From the NCBI RefSeq assembly GCF_030344915.1, contig NZ_CP128233.1:682001-746000 (forward strand): a stretch of DNA of 64,000 nucleotides, given 5' to 3'. Under the pieces are notes generated by a model, which saw nothing but the letters and a program-made list of their open reading frames with translations, was not told where the DNA came from and made no database searches. Made by a program: the position numbers and the translations under genes. Source of the stretch: Neopusillimonas aromaticivorans. Lineage in GTDB: Bacteria > Pseudomonadota > Gammaproteobacteria > Burkholderiales > Burkholderiaceae_B. Of this stretch, positions 18,305-27,219 are shown piece by piece; within the stretch, counting starts at the first letter, position 1, and every line of letters begins with the position of its first letter.

Positions 18305-18333
18305 AGTTTATGTCGCTGGTGGCGACAGGTCAA
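18305..18333 (-). promoter_or_regulatory. Predicted fic promoter with palindromic operator filling the spacer
   Basis: On the minus strand: -35 TTGACC (18333-18328), a 17-base spacer TGTCGCCACCAGCGACA, and -10 TAAACT (18310-18305). The spacer is exactly an inverted repeat (TGTCGC / GCGACA, 5-base centre). A further TGTCGC half-site lies at 18297-18292 near the predicted start of transcription. A repressor bound there would block RNA polymerase. Confidence 0.6.
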
Positions 18334-18337
18334 TCAA

Positions 18338-18370
18338 ATATGTTGCGATTTCTCTGAAATCGCAACATAT
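18338..18370. repeat. Perfect 15-bp inverted repeat upstream of the fic promoter
   Basis: Arms ATATGTTGCGATTTC (18338-18352) and its exact complement (18356-18370) with a 3-base loop TCT. No T-tract follows on either strand, so an operator or recombinase site is as likely as a terminator for the integrase remnant. Confidence 0.75.
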
Positions 18371-18396
18371 CCAATCCGGCAATCGCCACCACGACG

Positions 18397-18518
18397 TCAA
18401 GCGGCTACTTCGGCAGGCTTGATCGAGACGATGTTGCTTGCTCTGCTCTTCCATTGATCCAACAGATCGGCCCATTGCTGCATTATCTTGGCGCGATCCT
18501 TCAGATAGTCGGCATGGT
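18397..18518 (-). pseudogene. Tyrosine integrase C-terminal remnant
   Basis: Starting right at the end of ychF, the minus strand reads NHADYLKDRAKIMQQWADLL, then DQWKSRAS and a stop at 18399-18397. This resembles the last residues of P4-type phage integrases (typically AYxRADYLEERRxMMQxWADYLD). The rest of the integrase is missing; there is no start codon or catalytic region. Assignment rests on a short segment. Confidence 0.6.
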
Positions 18519-18531
18519 TCAGACGTTAAAC
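18519..18531. repeat. att-like direct repeat, ychF-proximal copy
   Basis: TCAGACGTTAAAC; on the minus strand it is the end of ychF (codons for FNV and the TGA stop, minus the first bases). Matches 17069-17081. Confidence 0.6.
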
Positions 18532-19610
18532 AGGAAGTTCAGCACATCGCCATCCTTGACTACATATTCCTTGCCTTCAGCACGCATTTTTCCGGCTTCC
18601 TTGGCGCCTTGCTCGCCTTTGTAAGCAATGAAGTCTTCGTAAGCGATGGTTTGGGCACGGATGAAGCCGCGTTCAAAGTCAGTATGAATGACACCCGCCG
18701 CCTGAGGCGCGGTATCGCCCACGTGAATGGTCCAGGCGCGCACTTCCTTGACGCCCGCCGTGAAATACGTTTGCAAACCCAACAGGCGGAAACCGGCGCG
18801 GATGACACGGTTCAGACCAGGTTCGTCCATACCCATGTCGGCCAGAAAAATATTGCGATCCTCATCGTCAAGATCGGCAATTTCAGCTTCAACGGCAGCA
18901 CACACGGCAACTACCGGTGCATTTTCGGCCTTGGCGTATTCCTGTACCGTTGTCAGGTGCGGGTTGTTTTCAAAGCCGCCTTCCACGACGTTGGCTACAT
19001 ACATGCACGGTTTGGCGGTAATGAAACACAAGGGCTTGAGCAACGCGAGCTCTTCGGCATCGAGCCCAAGGGAACGAACCGGACGGGCTTCGTTCAGCGC
19101 CGGGATGACGCGTTCAAGCAAGGCCACCATTTTGGCGGCTTCCTTGTCGCCTGCACGTGCTGTTTTCTGATGACGCAACAGGGCCTTGTCGGCCGAGGCC
19201 AGATCGGCCAGCGCCAATTCGGTATTGATGACTTCAATATCGGAAATGGGGTCAACCCGGCCGGCAACGTGAATGACATTGTCATCTTCAAAACAACGCA
19301 CGACATGCACGATGGCGTCAGTTTCACGGATGTTGGCCAGAAACTGGTTACCCAGCCCTTCCCCTTTTGACGCCCCGGCCACCAGACCGGCAATGTCAAC
19401 GAACTCGACGACAGCGGGCAACACACGCTCGGGCTTGACGATTTCGGCCAGGGCAGCAAGACGGGGATCGGGGACCTCAACGACCCCTACGTTGGGCTCG
19501 ATGGTACAGAAGGGGTAGTTTTCGGCAGCAATACCTGCTTTGGTCAGCGCATTGAACAGAGTAGATTTACCGACGTTGGGCAAGCCAACGATGCCACATT
19601 GCAAAGCCAT
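18519..19610 (-). CDS. ychF: Redox-regulated ATPase YchF
   Basis: Obg-related P-loop protein that hydrolyses ATP rather than GTP, linked to ribosomes and stress response. 363 residues, intact. Motifs: CGIVGLPNVGKSTLFNALT, PFCTIEPNVGVVEVPDPRL, FVDIAGLVAGASKGEGLGNQ and the C-terminal TGS-like domain (QTYFTAGVKEVRAWT, HTDFERGFIRAQTIAYEDF). Start at 19610 (MALQCGIVG) is favoured over a longer one. Usually forms an operon with pth, but here a CPBP protease gene lies between. Its 3' end serves as the insertion site for the Fic-bearing remnant. Confidence 0.97.
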   Translation of the reverse strand: MALQCGIVGLPNVGKSTLFNALTKAGIAAENYPFCTIEPNVGVVEVPDPRLAALAEIVKPERVLPAVVEFVDIAGLVAGASKGEGLGNQFLANIRETDAIVHVVRCFEDDNVIHVAGRVDPISDIEVINTELALADLASADKALLRHQKTARAGDKEAAKMVALLERVIPALNEARPVRSLGLDAEELALLKPLCFITAKPCMYVANVVEGGFENNPHLTTVQEYAKAENAPVVAVCAAVEAEIADLDDEDRNIFLADMGMDEPGLNRVIRAGFRLLGLQTYFTAGVKEVRAWTIHVGDTAPQAAGVIHTDFERGFIRAQTIAYEDFIAYKGEQGAKEAGKMRAEGKEYVVKDGDVLNFLFNV

Positions 19611-19644
19611 GGGAATCCTGTAATTGAACAATAAACGGTCTATT

Positions 19645-20442
19645 TTAACGTGGTGAGCCTGACAGGGATGACAGGATCAGCCACACGACGAGCAGCGGGC
19701 CGGCATTGAAGACGGCATGCAGGACAACAGCGACTCCGAAGCCGCGACGCACACGGATCCAGGCCAGTACCAGACCGGTCAACCATTGAGGCAGCACCAG
19801 CAAAGGCAAGGCCCAAAACGGCGTTGCAGAATGAGAAAAATTGGCCAGGTGAATGGCTGCAAACGCCAGACATGACGTGTGCAAAACCCAGAAAAAATGA
19901 CGCCGATAATAGCGGCGAATGGACCAGGAGCCTAGTACCAAACGTGTCTGCCGCGACGACGGGGCTGCACGGCGCGAACCCGCCGACCGGCAAGGCCACC
20001 AGCTGGCCAGGACAATAAGCCCGACCAGGGCCAATGTCAGCGCACCCGGCCCGGCCAGCAAGGCAACCAGGGCGGCGGGCACAAGCCAGACCACCGCACC
20101 AAGACGCCTGAGACCATAGCGAAACACCAGCTCTTCAACCAGAGGCGCCCAAAGGACAGCCTGCAACCAGGGTAAATTATCAAGCTGCAACCGATGTTGG
20201 GCGCCGGACAGCCCGGCCACGGCGACGGCGATAGGCCCCAGCAACAGCACGTTGATGGCCCATAACAATCCGGCCCATTGCAGCAGCCGCCCAACGCGCA
20301 ATGACGAGAACCAGTCGGTATGCCAGCTATCCCCTGTCGCACGAAGTGGCAAACGACGAAAATCAGGACGCTGCAAGAAGCGCAAAAAATCGCGCAATTC
20401 AGTACCGAAGGACGGCCACTGCGCTGGCCGGAGGCTAGCCAC
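19645..20442 (-). CDS. CPBP family intramembrane metalloprotease
   Basis: Polytopic membrane protein of 265 residues with hydrophobic segments such as WAINVLLLGPIAVAVAGL and LVPAALVALLAGPGALTLAL. The CPBP/CAAX-protease motifs are present: EELVFRYGLRR (EExxxR), later FAAIHLANF, and VLHAVFNA near the C-terminus (His/Asn). A GTG start at 20442 overlaps the pth stop by 8 bases, suggesting coupling. Bacterial CPBP proteins are often linked to maturation of peptides or to membrane regulation; the substrate is unknown here. Confidence 0.82.
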   Translation of the reverse strand: MASLRPAQWPSFGTELRDFLRFLQRPDFRRLPLRATGDSWHTDWFSSLRVGRLLQWAGLLWAINVLLLGPIAVAVAGLSGAQHRLQLDNLPWLQAVLWAPLVEELVFRYGLRRLGAVVWLVPAALVALLAGPGALTLALVGLIVLASWWPCRSAGSRRAAPSSRQTRLVLGSWSIRRYYRRHFFWVLHTSCLAFAAIHLANFSHSATPFWALPLLVLPQWLTGLVLAWIRVRRGFGVAVVLHAVFNAGPLLVVWLILSSLSGSPR

Positions 20443-21031
20443 TGTTCGCCTCGTGCAGTTGATTCATCGCTTGCGGGTAGCGTCCTTCAAGCAATGCCGG
20501 CAACACGGCGCGACAGCGCTCAAGAGAACGCTCGATCACATCGAGCTCGTCACGGCGTGGTGGATTCAGGACGAATGCCGCCACCTCTTGTGCCAGCCCC
20601 AAAGAACGCGGATGGCCAATACCAATACGCAAGCGCCAGAAATCGGGTGCGCCGAACACTGACTGGATATCCCGCAAACCGTTGTGTCCGGCATGCCCGC
20701 CGCCCTGCTTCAGCTTGACGCTGCCGGGCGGCAGATCGAGCTCATCGTGCAACACTAGTACTTCAGGTGGCGTCAGCTTGTAAAACCGCATCAACGCGCC
20801 GGCTGCCTGCCCGGAACGATTCATGAATGTCGTGGGCTTGACGATGATGATTTGCCCCGCCCCCACGCGCGCCTTGGCTACCCAGGCAAAAAATGCCTTT
20901 TCCAGCGTGAACCCCGCATGCAAATCATCAGCGATCTGATCCGCCAGCCAAAAGCCGGCGTTATGGCGCGTGTTTTCGTACTCTTGGCCGGGGTTGCCCA
21001 GGCCGATAATCATGCGAATGGGAGGTTTCAT
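20435..21031 (-). CDS. pth: Peptidyl-tRNA hydrolase
   Basis: Recycles peptidyl-tRNA released from ribosomes. 198 residues, intact: IRMIIGLGNPGQEYENTRHN carries the catalytic-His region (RHNAGFW), then KPTTFMNRSGQAAGALMRFY, LVLHDELDLPPGSVKLKQGG and GHNGLRDIQSVFG. Start ATG at 21031 gives MKPPIRM; a longer in-frame start is less typical. Downstream of rplY by about 100 bp on the same strand, the conserved prs-rplY-pth order. Confidence 0.96.
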   Translation of the reverse strand: MKPPIRMIIGLGNPGQEYENTRHNAGFWLADQIADDLHAGFTLEKAFFAWVAKARVGAGQIIIVKPTTFMNRSGQAAGALMRFYKLTPPEVLVLHDELDLPPGSVKLKQGGGHAGHNGLRDIQSVFGAPDFWRLRIGIGHPRSLGLAQEVAAFVLNPPRRDELDVIERSLERCRAVLPALLEGRYPQAMNQLHEANSG

Positions 21032-21133
21032 GGAGGCAAAAATCAAAGTACAAAACCCTGGCGGCTGAACCGACAGGGGTTTGATGCGACGTCATGCAAT
21101 TACAGCACGACGTCGCTCACGGCGCAAAATGGC

Positions 21134-21723
21134 TTATTCAGCTTTTGCCGAATCAGCTTCGCCACCCTTGCTCATGGCAACAGCCAAAGCGGGGTTTGCA
21201 TCACCACCGTGAGCCACAAACGTTACACCGATCGGCAGTTTGATGTCGGCCAGGTGAACGATTTCACCGGCAACCATCGAACCGAGATCAACTTCAATGA
21301 ACTGCGGCAGGTTGGCGGGCAAGCAGCTGATTTCGAGTTCGTTCAGAACGTGGCTGATGAGCGCGCCGCTGAGCTTGACTGCGGGCGATGTTTCACCATT
21401 GATAAAGTGCAGAGGCACTTTGGTCGTGATGAAATGCTTGGCATCAACGCGCTGGAAGTCAACGTGCAGAACCAATTGCTTGAAGGGGTGCCACTGAACA
21501 GCACGCAGCAGAACTTTTTGCGAGGTACCGTCCAGCTCCATGTCGAGAATGGAGGCGTGGAACTCTTCTTTACGCAGTGCGTGATAGATTTCGTTGTGGT
21601 CGAGTTCGATGTTCAGGGGGCTTCGGTGCCGCCGTAAACGATGGCGGGAACACGACCGGCGTTGCGCAGGCGGCGGCTCGCACTCGTACCCTGAACGCTA
21701 CGCAATGTTGCTGTGAATTTCAT
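21134..21723 (-). CDS. rplY: 50S ribosomal protein L25/general stress protein Ctc (one frameshift)
   Basis: Binds 5S rRNA. From ATG 21723: MKFTATLRSVQGTSASRRLR, NAGRVPAIVYGGTEAP, then a TGA caused by a GGGGG run (about 21615) lacking one base; corrected, LNIELDHNEIYHALRKEEFH continues. The C-terminal Ctc/TL5 domain follows: QLVLHVDFQRVDA, KVPLHFINGETSPAVK, FIEVDLGSMVAGEIVHLADI. Corrected length about 196 residues, the long Ctc form. Sits between prs and pth as expected. Confidence 0.93.
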
Positions 21724-21760
21724 GGATGGAACTCCGGAAACAAGGGGCACTACACCCCGT

Positions 21761-21781
21761 TAAGAAACAGCCCGAGGGCTG
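21761..21781 (-). terminator. Weak intrinsic terminator between prs and rplY
   Basis: Hairpin CAGCCCGAGGGCTG (21768-21781; 6-bp stem). On the minus strand it is followed by TTTCTTA. The stem is short, so it could be an attenuator rather than a full stop. Confidence 0.45.
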
Positions 21782-21827
21782 CAAACCACTATGGGCCGCC
21801 GCGACCAGCTGACCCACAGTAAAAAAT

Positions 21828-22778
21828 TTAATCGACGAACAGCGAACTGACCGATTCGGCGTTTGAAATACGCAAAATGGTTTCACCGAGCAGCGACGCG
21901 CACGACAACTGACGGATCTTGCCGCAATTACGCGCAGCTTCAGACAGCGGAATGGTGTCGGTAACGACCAGCTCGTCGAGATCGGATGTCGTAATGCGCT
22001 CTACGGCCTGACCCGATAAAACCGGGTGGGTACAGTAGGCGTAAACACCTAGCGCACCACGCTCTTTGAGCGCCTGAGCTGCCTTGCAAAGGGTACCTGC
22101 CGTATCAACCATGTCATCCATGATGATACAAGTACGTCCCTCGATTTCGCCGATGATATTCATGACCTCAGACACGTTGGCGCGCGGACGGCGCTTGTCA
22201 ATGATGGCCAGATCAGCTTCGAGTTGCTTGGCCAATGCACGGGCACGAACCACACCACCGATATCGGGGGATACGACCACAACATCTTTGTAGTTACGAC
22301 GCCAGATGTCACCCAGCAAAATGGGGCCGGCATACACGTTGTCGACAGGAATATCGAAAAAACCCTGGATCTGGTCAGCGTGCAGGTCCATGGTCATGAC
22401 GCGGTCTACACCCACCACCTGAAGCATGTTGGCAACGACTTTGGCGGAAATGGAAACACGGGCTGAACGTGGACGTCGGTCTTGGCGTGCATAGCCAAAG
22501 TACGGCAATGCGGCAGTAATGCGACCGGCCGACGCACGACGCAGCGCATCAACCATGACCATGATTTCCATGAGGTTATCGTTGGTGGGCGCACAGGTGG
22601 GTTGCAATACAAAAACGTCTTTACCCCGAACGTTTTCGTTGATCTCTACCATGACTTCACCGTCGGAGAAACGACCTACGGTCATTTTCCCGAGGGACAT
22701 ATCGAGGTGGTTGACGACGTCTACGGCAAGGCGGGGATTAGCCGTGCCGGTAAAGATCATGAATCTGTCTTGTGCCAT
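21828..22778 (-). CDS. prs: Ribose-phosphate pyrophosphokinase
   Basis: Makes PRPP for nucleotide, His and Trp synthesis. 316 residues from MAQDRFMIFTG (ATG 22778), intact. Motifs: GRFSDGEVMVEINENVRGKD, LQPTCAPTNDNLMEIMVM, YFGYARQDRRPRSARVSISA, MTMDLHADQIQGFFDIPVDN and the PRPP loop IIMDDMVDTAGTLCKAA. tRNA-Gln and ispE lie directly upstream, the canonical arrangement. Confidence 0.97.
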   Translation of the reverse strand: MAQDRFMIFTGTANPRLAVDVVNHLDMSLGKMTVGRFSDGEVMVEINENVRGKDVFVLQPTCAPTNDNLMEIMVMVDALRRASAGRITAALPYFGYARQDRRPRSARVSISAKVVANMLQVVGVDRVMTMDLHADQIQGFFDIPVDNVYAGPILLGDIWRRNYKDVVVVSPDIGGVVRARALAKQLEADLAIIDKRRPRANVSEVMNIIGEIEGRTCIIMDDMVDTAGTLCKAAQALKERGALGVYAYCTHPVLSGQAVERITTSDLDELVVTDTIPLSEAARNCGKIRQLSCASLLGETILRISNAESVSSLFVD

Positions 22779-22905
22779 GATGGATGGGGTAGCGATTTGC
22801 GGCGCGCCAAAAACAACAAAAGCCGTTGACCAGCACACCCGTACGGGGCCGACTCAACAGCTTGTTGTTAGCAGCGATCCTTTAAAAGGAGTAGAACTAA
22901 ATTCT

Positions 22906-22982
22906 TGGCTGGGGAAGAAGGATTCGAACCTTCGCATGCTGGAATCAAAATCCAGTGCCTTAACCAGCTTGGCGATTCCCCA
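22906..22982 (-). tRNA. tRNA-Gln (anticodon TTG)
   Basis: Minus strand begins TGGGGAATCGCCAAGC. The 7-bp acceptor stem TGGGGAA pairs with TTCCCCA. The anticodon stem CTGGA/TCCAG encloses loop TTTTGAT, giving anticodon TTG. The T-arm contains GGTTCGAATCC. The 3' CCA is encoded (22908-22906). It begins 1 base after the ispE stop. Confidence 0.97.
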
Positions 22983-22983
22983 C

Positions 22984-23924
22984 CTAACTGTGTAACCAGT
23001 CGTACAACGGATGATTTAACAACCCTGGGCAAGCCCATGTTTTGTTAACTGCCGTTGCGTTGTCAGTTTGACAGCGTGCTATTGTACCGACAATTTTTTG
23101 CTGAAAGGCTTTGGCTTCGTCTAATGTTACAAACTCAACGAAAAGACATGAACCAGAACCCGTCATTCTTGGATTTGCACCCAAGCCCTGAATGAAACGA
23201 TTCGCTTCTTCAACAACCGGATACTTGCCAAAAACAACTGGCTGCAAATCATTTTGCCCAAAATAAACGCTTTGTTGATTTTTTAAATCTGACACCGCGT
23301 TTTTTTGTTCAACTGATGCTTGCCAATCAGTAAAGACCGTAATTTTGACGCAAAAAGTATCCCTTGTCAAATCAGGCGATGAAAAAATTCCACCTGTGGG
23401 CACAAACTGCGTCGGCTGTACAACAACATACGCCCGCTCCGGCACCGAAACCGGGTGAAGTATTTCACCGATGCCTTCAGCAAACGCGGGCTGCCCAAAA
23501 ATGAATACAGGCACATCGGCCCCCAGGGGCAGCGCCAGCCGCATCAACTCGCTGCGCGACAAGCCGGTTCCCCAAAGACGATTCAGGGCAATCAAGGTCG
23601 TGGCCGCATCGCTTGACCCCCACCCAGGCCGCCGCCTGACGGGATGTTCTTTTGATAATTGATCTGTGCGCCGTAATGCGTTCCGGTGGCCTGCTGCAAT
23701 GCCCGCGCGGCGCGCACAACCAGATCGTCTTCGTGCGCCAGACCGGGCACCGGGCTTTCGCACACGATACGACCGTCTGTTCGCCGGTCAAAATTCAGGT
23801 AGTCGTACAGCCCGATGAAACGGAATACCGTTTGCAGCAGGTGATACCCATCGGGTCGACGACCGACTACGTGCAAAAACAAATTGATTTTGGCCGGAGC
23901 CGGTACATCGTAAAGCGTTGACAT
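22984..23924 (-). CDS. ispE: 4-diphosphocytidyl-2-C-methyl-D-erythritol kinase (one frameshift; base composition changes mid-gene)
   Basis: GHMP kinase of the MEP isoprenoid pathway. Opens MSTLYDVPAPAKINLFLHVV, then RRPDGYHLLQTVF, the ATP loop NIPSGGGLGGGSSDAA (broken near 23615 at a C run) and, near the end, RMTGSGSCLFVEF. Corrected length about 313 residues. The 3' part (about 22984-23430) is clearly AT-rich while the 5' part is GC-rich: hand counts give 38% G+C in 23281-23340 and 70% in 23521-23580. This suggests the C-terminal half, next to tRNA-Gln, was replaced by recombination. Starts 13 bp after lolB. Confidence 0.93.
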
Positions 23925-23937
23925 GTGCAGCACCTGT

Positions 23938-24515
23938 TCAGGAGGCGTCGACCACAAGCCGGACGCTGATGCTGCGCAGCCCTTCTTTGCGCGTCAGATG
24001 CACCAGGCGCGGACCGTGCGTATCGTGTCGCGACAGAGCAACAGACCAGCCATCCTGGACGAAACGGGTGCTGCCATTATCTTGCTGGACGCCACTTGTA
24101 AGCGCCGGGTTGATGTCACCCTTGAGCCAGCTGCGCAACCCTGACACAGGAATGGCCGCGCCCACCACTTGCGCAATCAGCGCATCAGCCGTTGCTGCTT
24201 CCTGGGTTGAGCCATCAGACCGTGCCAATACAGCGCGGTCTGGGAAAACCTCGACGCGCGCCAGGGTACTACCTAAAGGATTAGCCAGATCAAGAATAAG
24301 ATGCCGCCCCGAGTCGTACCAGGCAAAACCGCCCTGAACCGCCTGGGACCCCCTTCGATATCATCGACTGAAACCGCAAAGCGGCCACTGCGCTGGAAGG
24401 CGTCGGTGGCCGGCCCCTGAATCGCCGACGGCGTCGCACACGCTGCCAGAACAGAGACACACAACACCAGGAACAAAACCCGGAATCCGTGTGACCATAC
24501 CCCCGGTGCGAACAT
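23938..24515 (-). CDS. lolB: Outer-membrane lipoprotein LolB (one frameshift)
   Basis: Receives lipoproteins from LolA and inserts them into the outer membrane. Signal peptide with lipobox: LFLVLCVSVLAAC, Cys being the acylated residue. Mature part: FQRSGRFAVSVDDIEG, then after a break near 24352 FAWYDSGRHLILDLANPLGS, ATADALIAQVVGAAIPVSGL, LRSWLKGD and VHLTRKEGLRSISVRLVVD. These fit LolB of beta-proteobacteria; corrected length about 192 residues. Contiguous with the TPR gene upstream (its stop abuts this start) and ispE downstream. Confidence 0.9.
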
Positions 24516-26293
24516 TTATTTCACCCCGAAACGCTGCATGGTCTTGACCAGGACATCATTCCCCGGGTCTTTCTTGAGCGCCTCGGCCCAGATTTTACGG
24601 GCGTCTTCCTTGCGCCCCATCGCCCAGTAAACCTCACCCAGATGCGCCGCGACATCTGCTGCAGGCAGTTTTTTATACGACCGCTCAAGGTATTCGGCAG
24701 CTGACTCGTAATCGCCCGTGCGATACAAGTACCAGCCGACACTATCAAGAATGTAGGGGTTGTCGGGCTCAAGCGACAGCGCCTGCTCAAGCAAACGCTG
24801 TGCCTCATCCAGGCGGATATTCTGGTCGGCAAAGGTGTAACCCAGCGAATTGTAGGCATTGGCATCATCGGGGCGCAGCGCCATGACCTCGCGCATCAGG
24901 CGCTCAAACGCCTGAAAATTACCCTGACGCTCGTACAACATAGCCAGGTCGTACTTGATTTCGGCGGAATCAGCGACCGCCGTATTGGCTTTGGCCAGCG
25001 TTTGAATAGCCAGATCGGTTCGACCCGCATCACGATAAATGGACGCCAGGGACATGGCCAGCACCGCACGCTCGTTGTCACTTTGCGGCGTAATCGATTC
25101 AATGGTTTTTCGGGCGGCCACCAGGTCACCCAAACGCCCGTACAACGTGGCCTCGTGAACCCGAACCTGGAACTCAAGCGCAGGTTCATCAATTCGTTTG
25201 AGCTGTTCGATAGCCTCATGCAACTTGCCTTCTTGCTCGGCAATACGCACCAGCATCAAACGGGCATCTGACGCATCGGCCATTGCATCAGACGCTTTGT
25301 CATCGAGCGACAGGCGACGTTGCGTCTGCACGGTAATGTAGTCGTTCAACAAAGCCTTGGCCGCATCAAGACGGCCGGCCCTGAAGTTGACTTCCGCCTC
25401 GGTAAACTGCAGATCAAAGTTTTCGGGTGTGTTACGACGCATCTGCTGGACAAGAGCAAGCGCGCCAGTGTAGTCGCCCCGCTCGGCAAGACGCGACACC
25501 AGCAATGCGCCCAACCGTTCGGTCTGGGGATAACGGGCCACAAACGCCTGGGCCGACGCCAATGCTGCCGCCGGGTCTACTTTAAGACCGTATTCGAGCA
25601 AGCGCTGAGCCGCCTGTTCGGAGGACGGGTCAAGCTCTTGTGCACGACGGGCATTGACCAGCGCCCGTTCAGCGTCTTGCGCCGCCCAGTGCCGCATCCG
25701 CCAGGGCCAGGTACGTGATGGGAAGATTGCGCACAGGGCCCGCAGGGCCGCATTCAACACCTCGAAGGCTGCCCGCTTGTCCGAGAGCTTGCCGACAATG
25801 GCCGCGGCTTGCCCGATGGCGAGGTCTTTGTCTTCGGCATTCTCGATACGCTTCCAGAGCGCCGCACTGAGGCCTGCGGTTTGACCGCTGGATGCCGACA
25901 GGGCCAGTGAGCTGGCTACCGCTTCAGGGTCGTTGGGTGCAACCAGGGCCCACAATTGAGCGGCCTGATTGGCCAGGGCGAAATTCCTGCCTACCATGGA
26001 AAGCTGGAAGGCCCGCTTGGCCAATCGGGGGTCAGACGTGTCGCGCGCAGCACGCAACAAAAGCTCGGCCCCCAGATCAAGCTCACCCCGCTGCACAGCG
26101 AATTCGGCCACCATCAGGCGATAAAGCAGCTCGGGCGTCAAGCTGACGATGGGCAGTTCGTTGGAGCGCAGATGGATTTGCTCAACAGGCTCGGGGGCAT
26201 CGGCGCCGCATCACCGGACGCTGCAGCAACCGCCAGCGGCAAGAGCAAAGGCCCCGCAAAAACGCAGGACAGCAGGAAATTCTGGAGTTTCAT
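24516..26293 (-). CDS. Exported tetratricopeptide-repeat protein (frameshifts)
   Basis: From ATG 26293: MKLQNFLLSCVFAG followed by LLLPLAVAAASGDA, a likely signal peptide. A break near 26195 (G run) precedes ELPIVSLTPELLYRLMVAEF. A second pair of compensating breaks lies near 25690-25740, where RNLPITYLALADAAL reads correctly in another frame. Many TPR units follow, clearest near the C-terminus: NAYNSLGYTFADQ, EPDNPYILDSVGWYLYRTGD, ALKKDPGNDVLVKTMQRFG. About 590 residues. A TPR gene ahead of lolB-ispE is standard in Burkholderiales and is likely cotranscribed; molecular role unknown. Confidence 0.88.
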
Positions 26294-26377
26294 TAATAAG
26301 AACCGTCACAATTGCGCCGATAATATCGGGCCAAGTGGCAAAATAACATAAAGCCGTATCGACTGTAGCTCCCCACT

Positions 26378-27205
26378 ATGCCCGAATTACCTGAAGTTGA
26401 AACCACCCGTCGCGGAATTGCGACGGTGATGACGGGTCAACCCCTGAAGGCCCTGAATGTCTTCGAGCCACGCATGCGCTGGCCGGTACCCGCCGACCTG
26501 CCTGAACGGGTCAATGGCCACAGGGTCCGGTCATGCGATCGTCGCGGCAAATATCTGCTGATCGGCTTCGACCACGGCGTCATGATTGTGCATCTGGGGA
26601 TGTCAGGCTCGCTTCGGCGAGTGTCGCTTGACGAACCGGCCCGCAAGCACGACCACATCGAATGGGTGTTTGAGAATGCCCGCTTTTTGTTGCATGACCC
26701 GCGGCGGTTCGGGGCGGTACTTTGGCATGACCTGGCCGATGGCCCGGTTTTGTCGCACCCGTTACTGGCCAAGCTGGGCATCGAACCCTTTGACGAACGG
26801 TTTACCGCAACGTTCCTGCACCAGCAGCTTCAAGGGCGCACGCAAAGCATCAAACAAGCGTTGCTGGGCGGTGACATCGTTGTAGGCGTAGGCAACATTT
26901 ATGCCTCGGAATCGTTGTTTCGGGCGGGCATCAACCCGAAAATCCGGGCAGGCAGTTTGTCAAAGGCACGTTGTGAACGCCTGTGGACCAGCATTCGCTC
27001 AACACTGGATGACGCCCTGACCTCGGGCGGCAGCACGCTGCGCGATTATGTGAATGCAACCGGTGCGCCGGGCAGCTATTTCGATATCCATGCGGCCGTA
27101 TACGACCGTGCTGGTCAACCCTGTCGCGTCTGCCAAACCCCGATAAAGCGAATTGTGCAAGGGCAGCGGGCCACGTATTACTGCCCCACCTGCCAGCGGC
27201 GCTGA
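26378..27205 (+). CDS. mutM: Formamidopyrimidine-DNA glycosylase (Fpg)
   Basis: Bifunctional glycosylase/lyase removing oxidised purines. Intact 275 residues. N-terminal PELPEVETTRRG (catalytic Pro2 and Glu3 after Met removal), HLGMSGSLR, NIYASESLFRAGINP, and the C-terminal zinc finger CRVCQTPIKRIVQGQRATYY followed by CPTC. Divergent from the TPR gene; 84-bp spacer. Confidence 0.97.
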   Translation: MPELPEVETTRRGIATVMTGQPLKALNVFEPRMRWPVPADLPERVNGHRVRSCDRRGKYLLIGFDHGVMIVHLGMSGSLRRVSLDEPARKHDHIEWVFENARFLLHDPRRFGAVLWHDLADGPVLSHPLLAKLGIEPFDERFTATFLHQQLQGRTQSIKQALLGGDIVVGVGNIYASESLFRAGINPKIRAGSLSKARCERLWTSIRSTLDDALTSGGSTLRDYVNATGAPGSYFDIHAAVYDRAGQPCRVCQTPIKRIVQGQRATYYCPTCQRR

Positions 27206-27219
27206 CTGTTCACTCCCTG

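Larger units (their letters stand above)
17069..18531. mobile_element. Small integrative-element remnant at the 3' end of ychF carrying fic
   Basis: Bounded by exact 13-bp direct repeats TCAGACGTTAAAC (17069-17081 and 18519-18531). The right copy is the stop and last codons of ychF on the minus strand. Inside are a tyrosine-integrase C-terminal remnant next to ychF and a fic gene. This is the expected anatomy of an island integrated at a gene's 3' end that restores the target's coding sequence; most of the original element has been lost. Confidence 0.6.

Noticed and set aside
18438..19370. Plus-strand frame of 310 codons
   Set aside because: Antisense to intact ychF; no domain recognisable.
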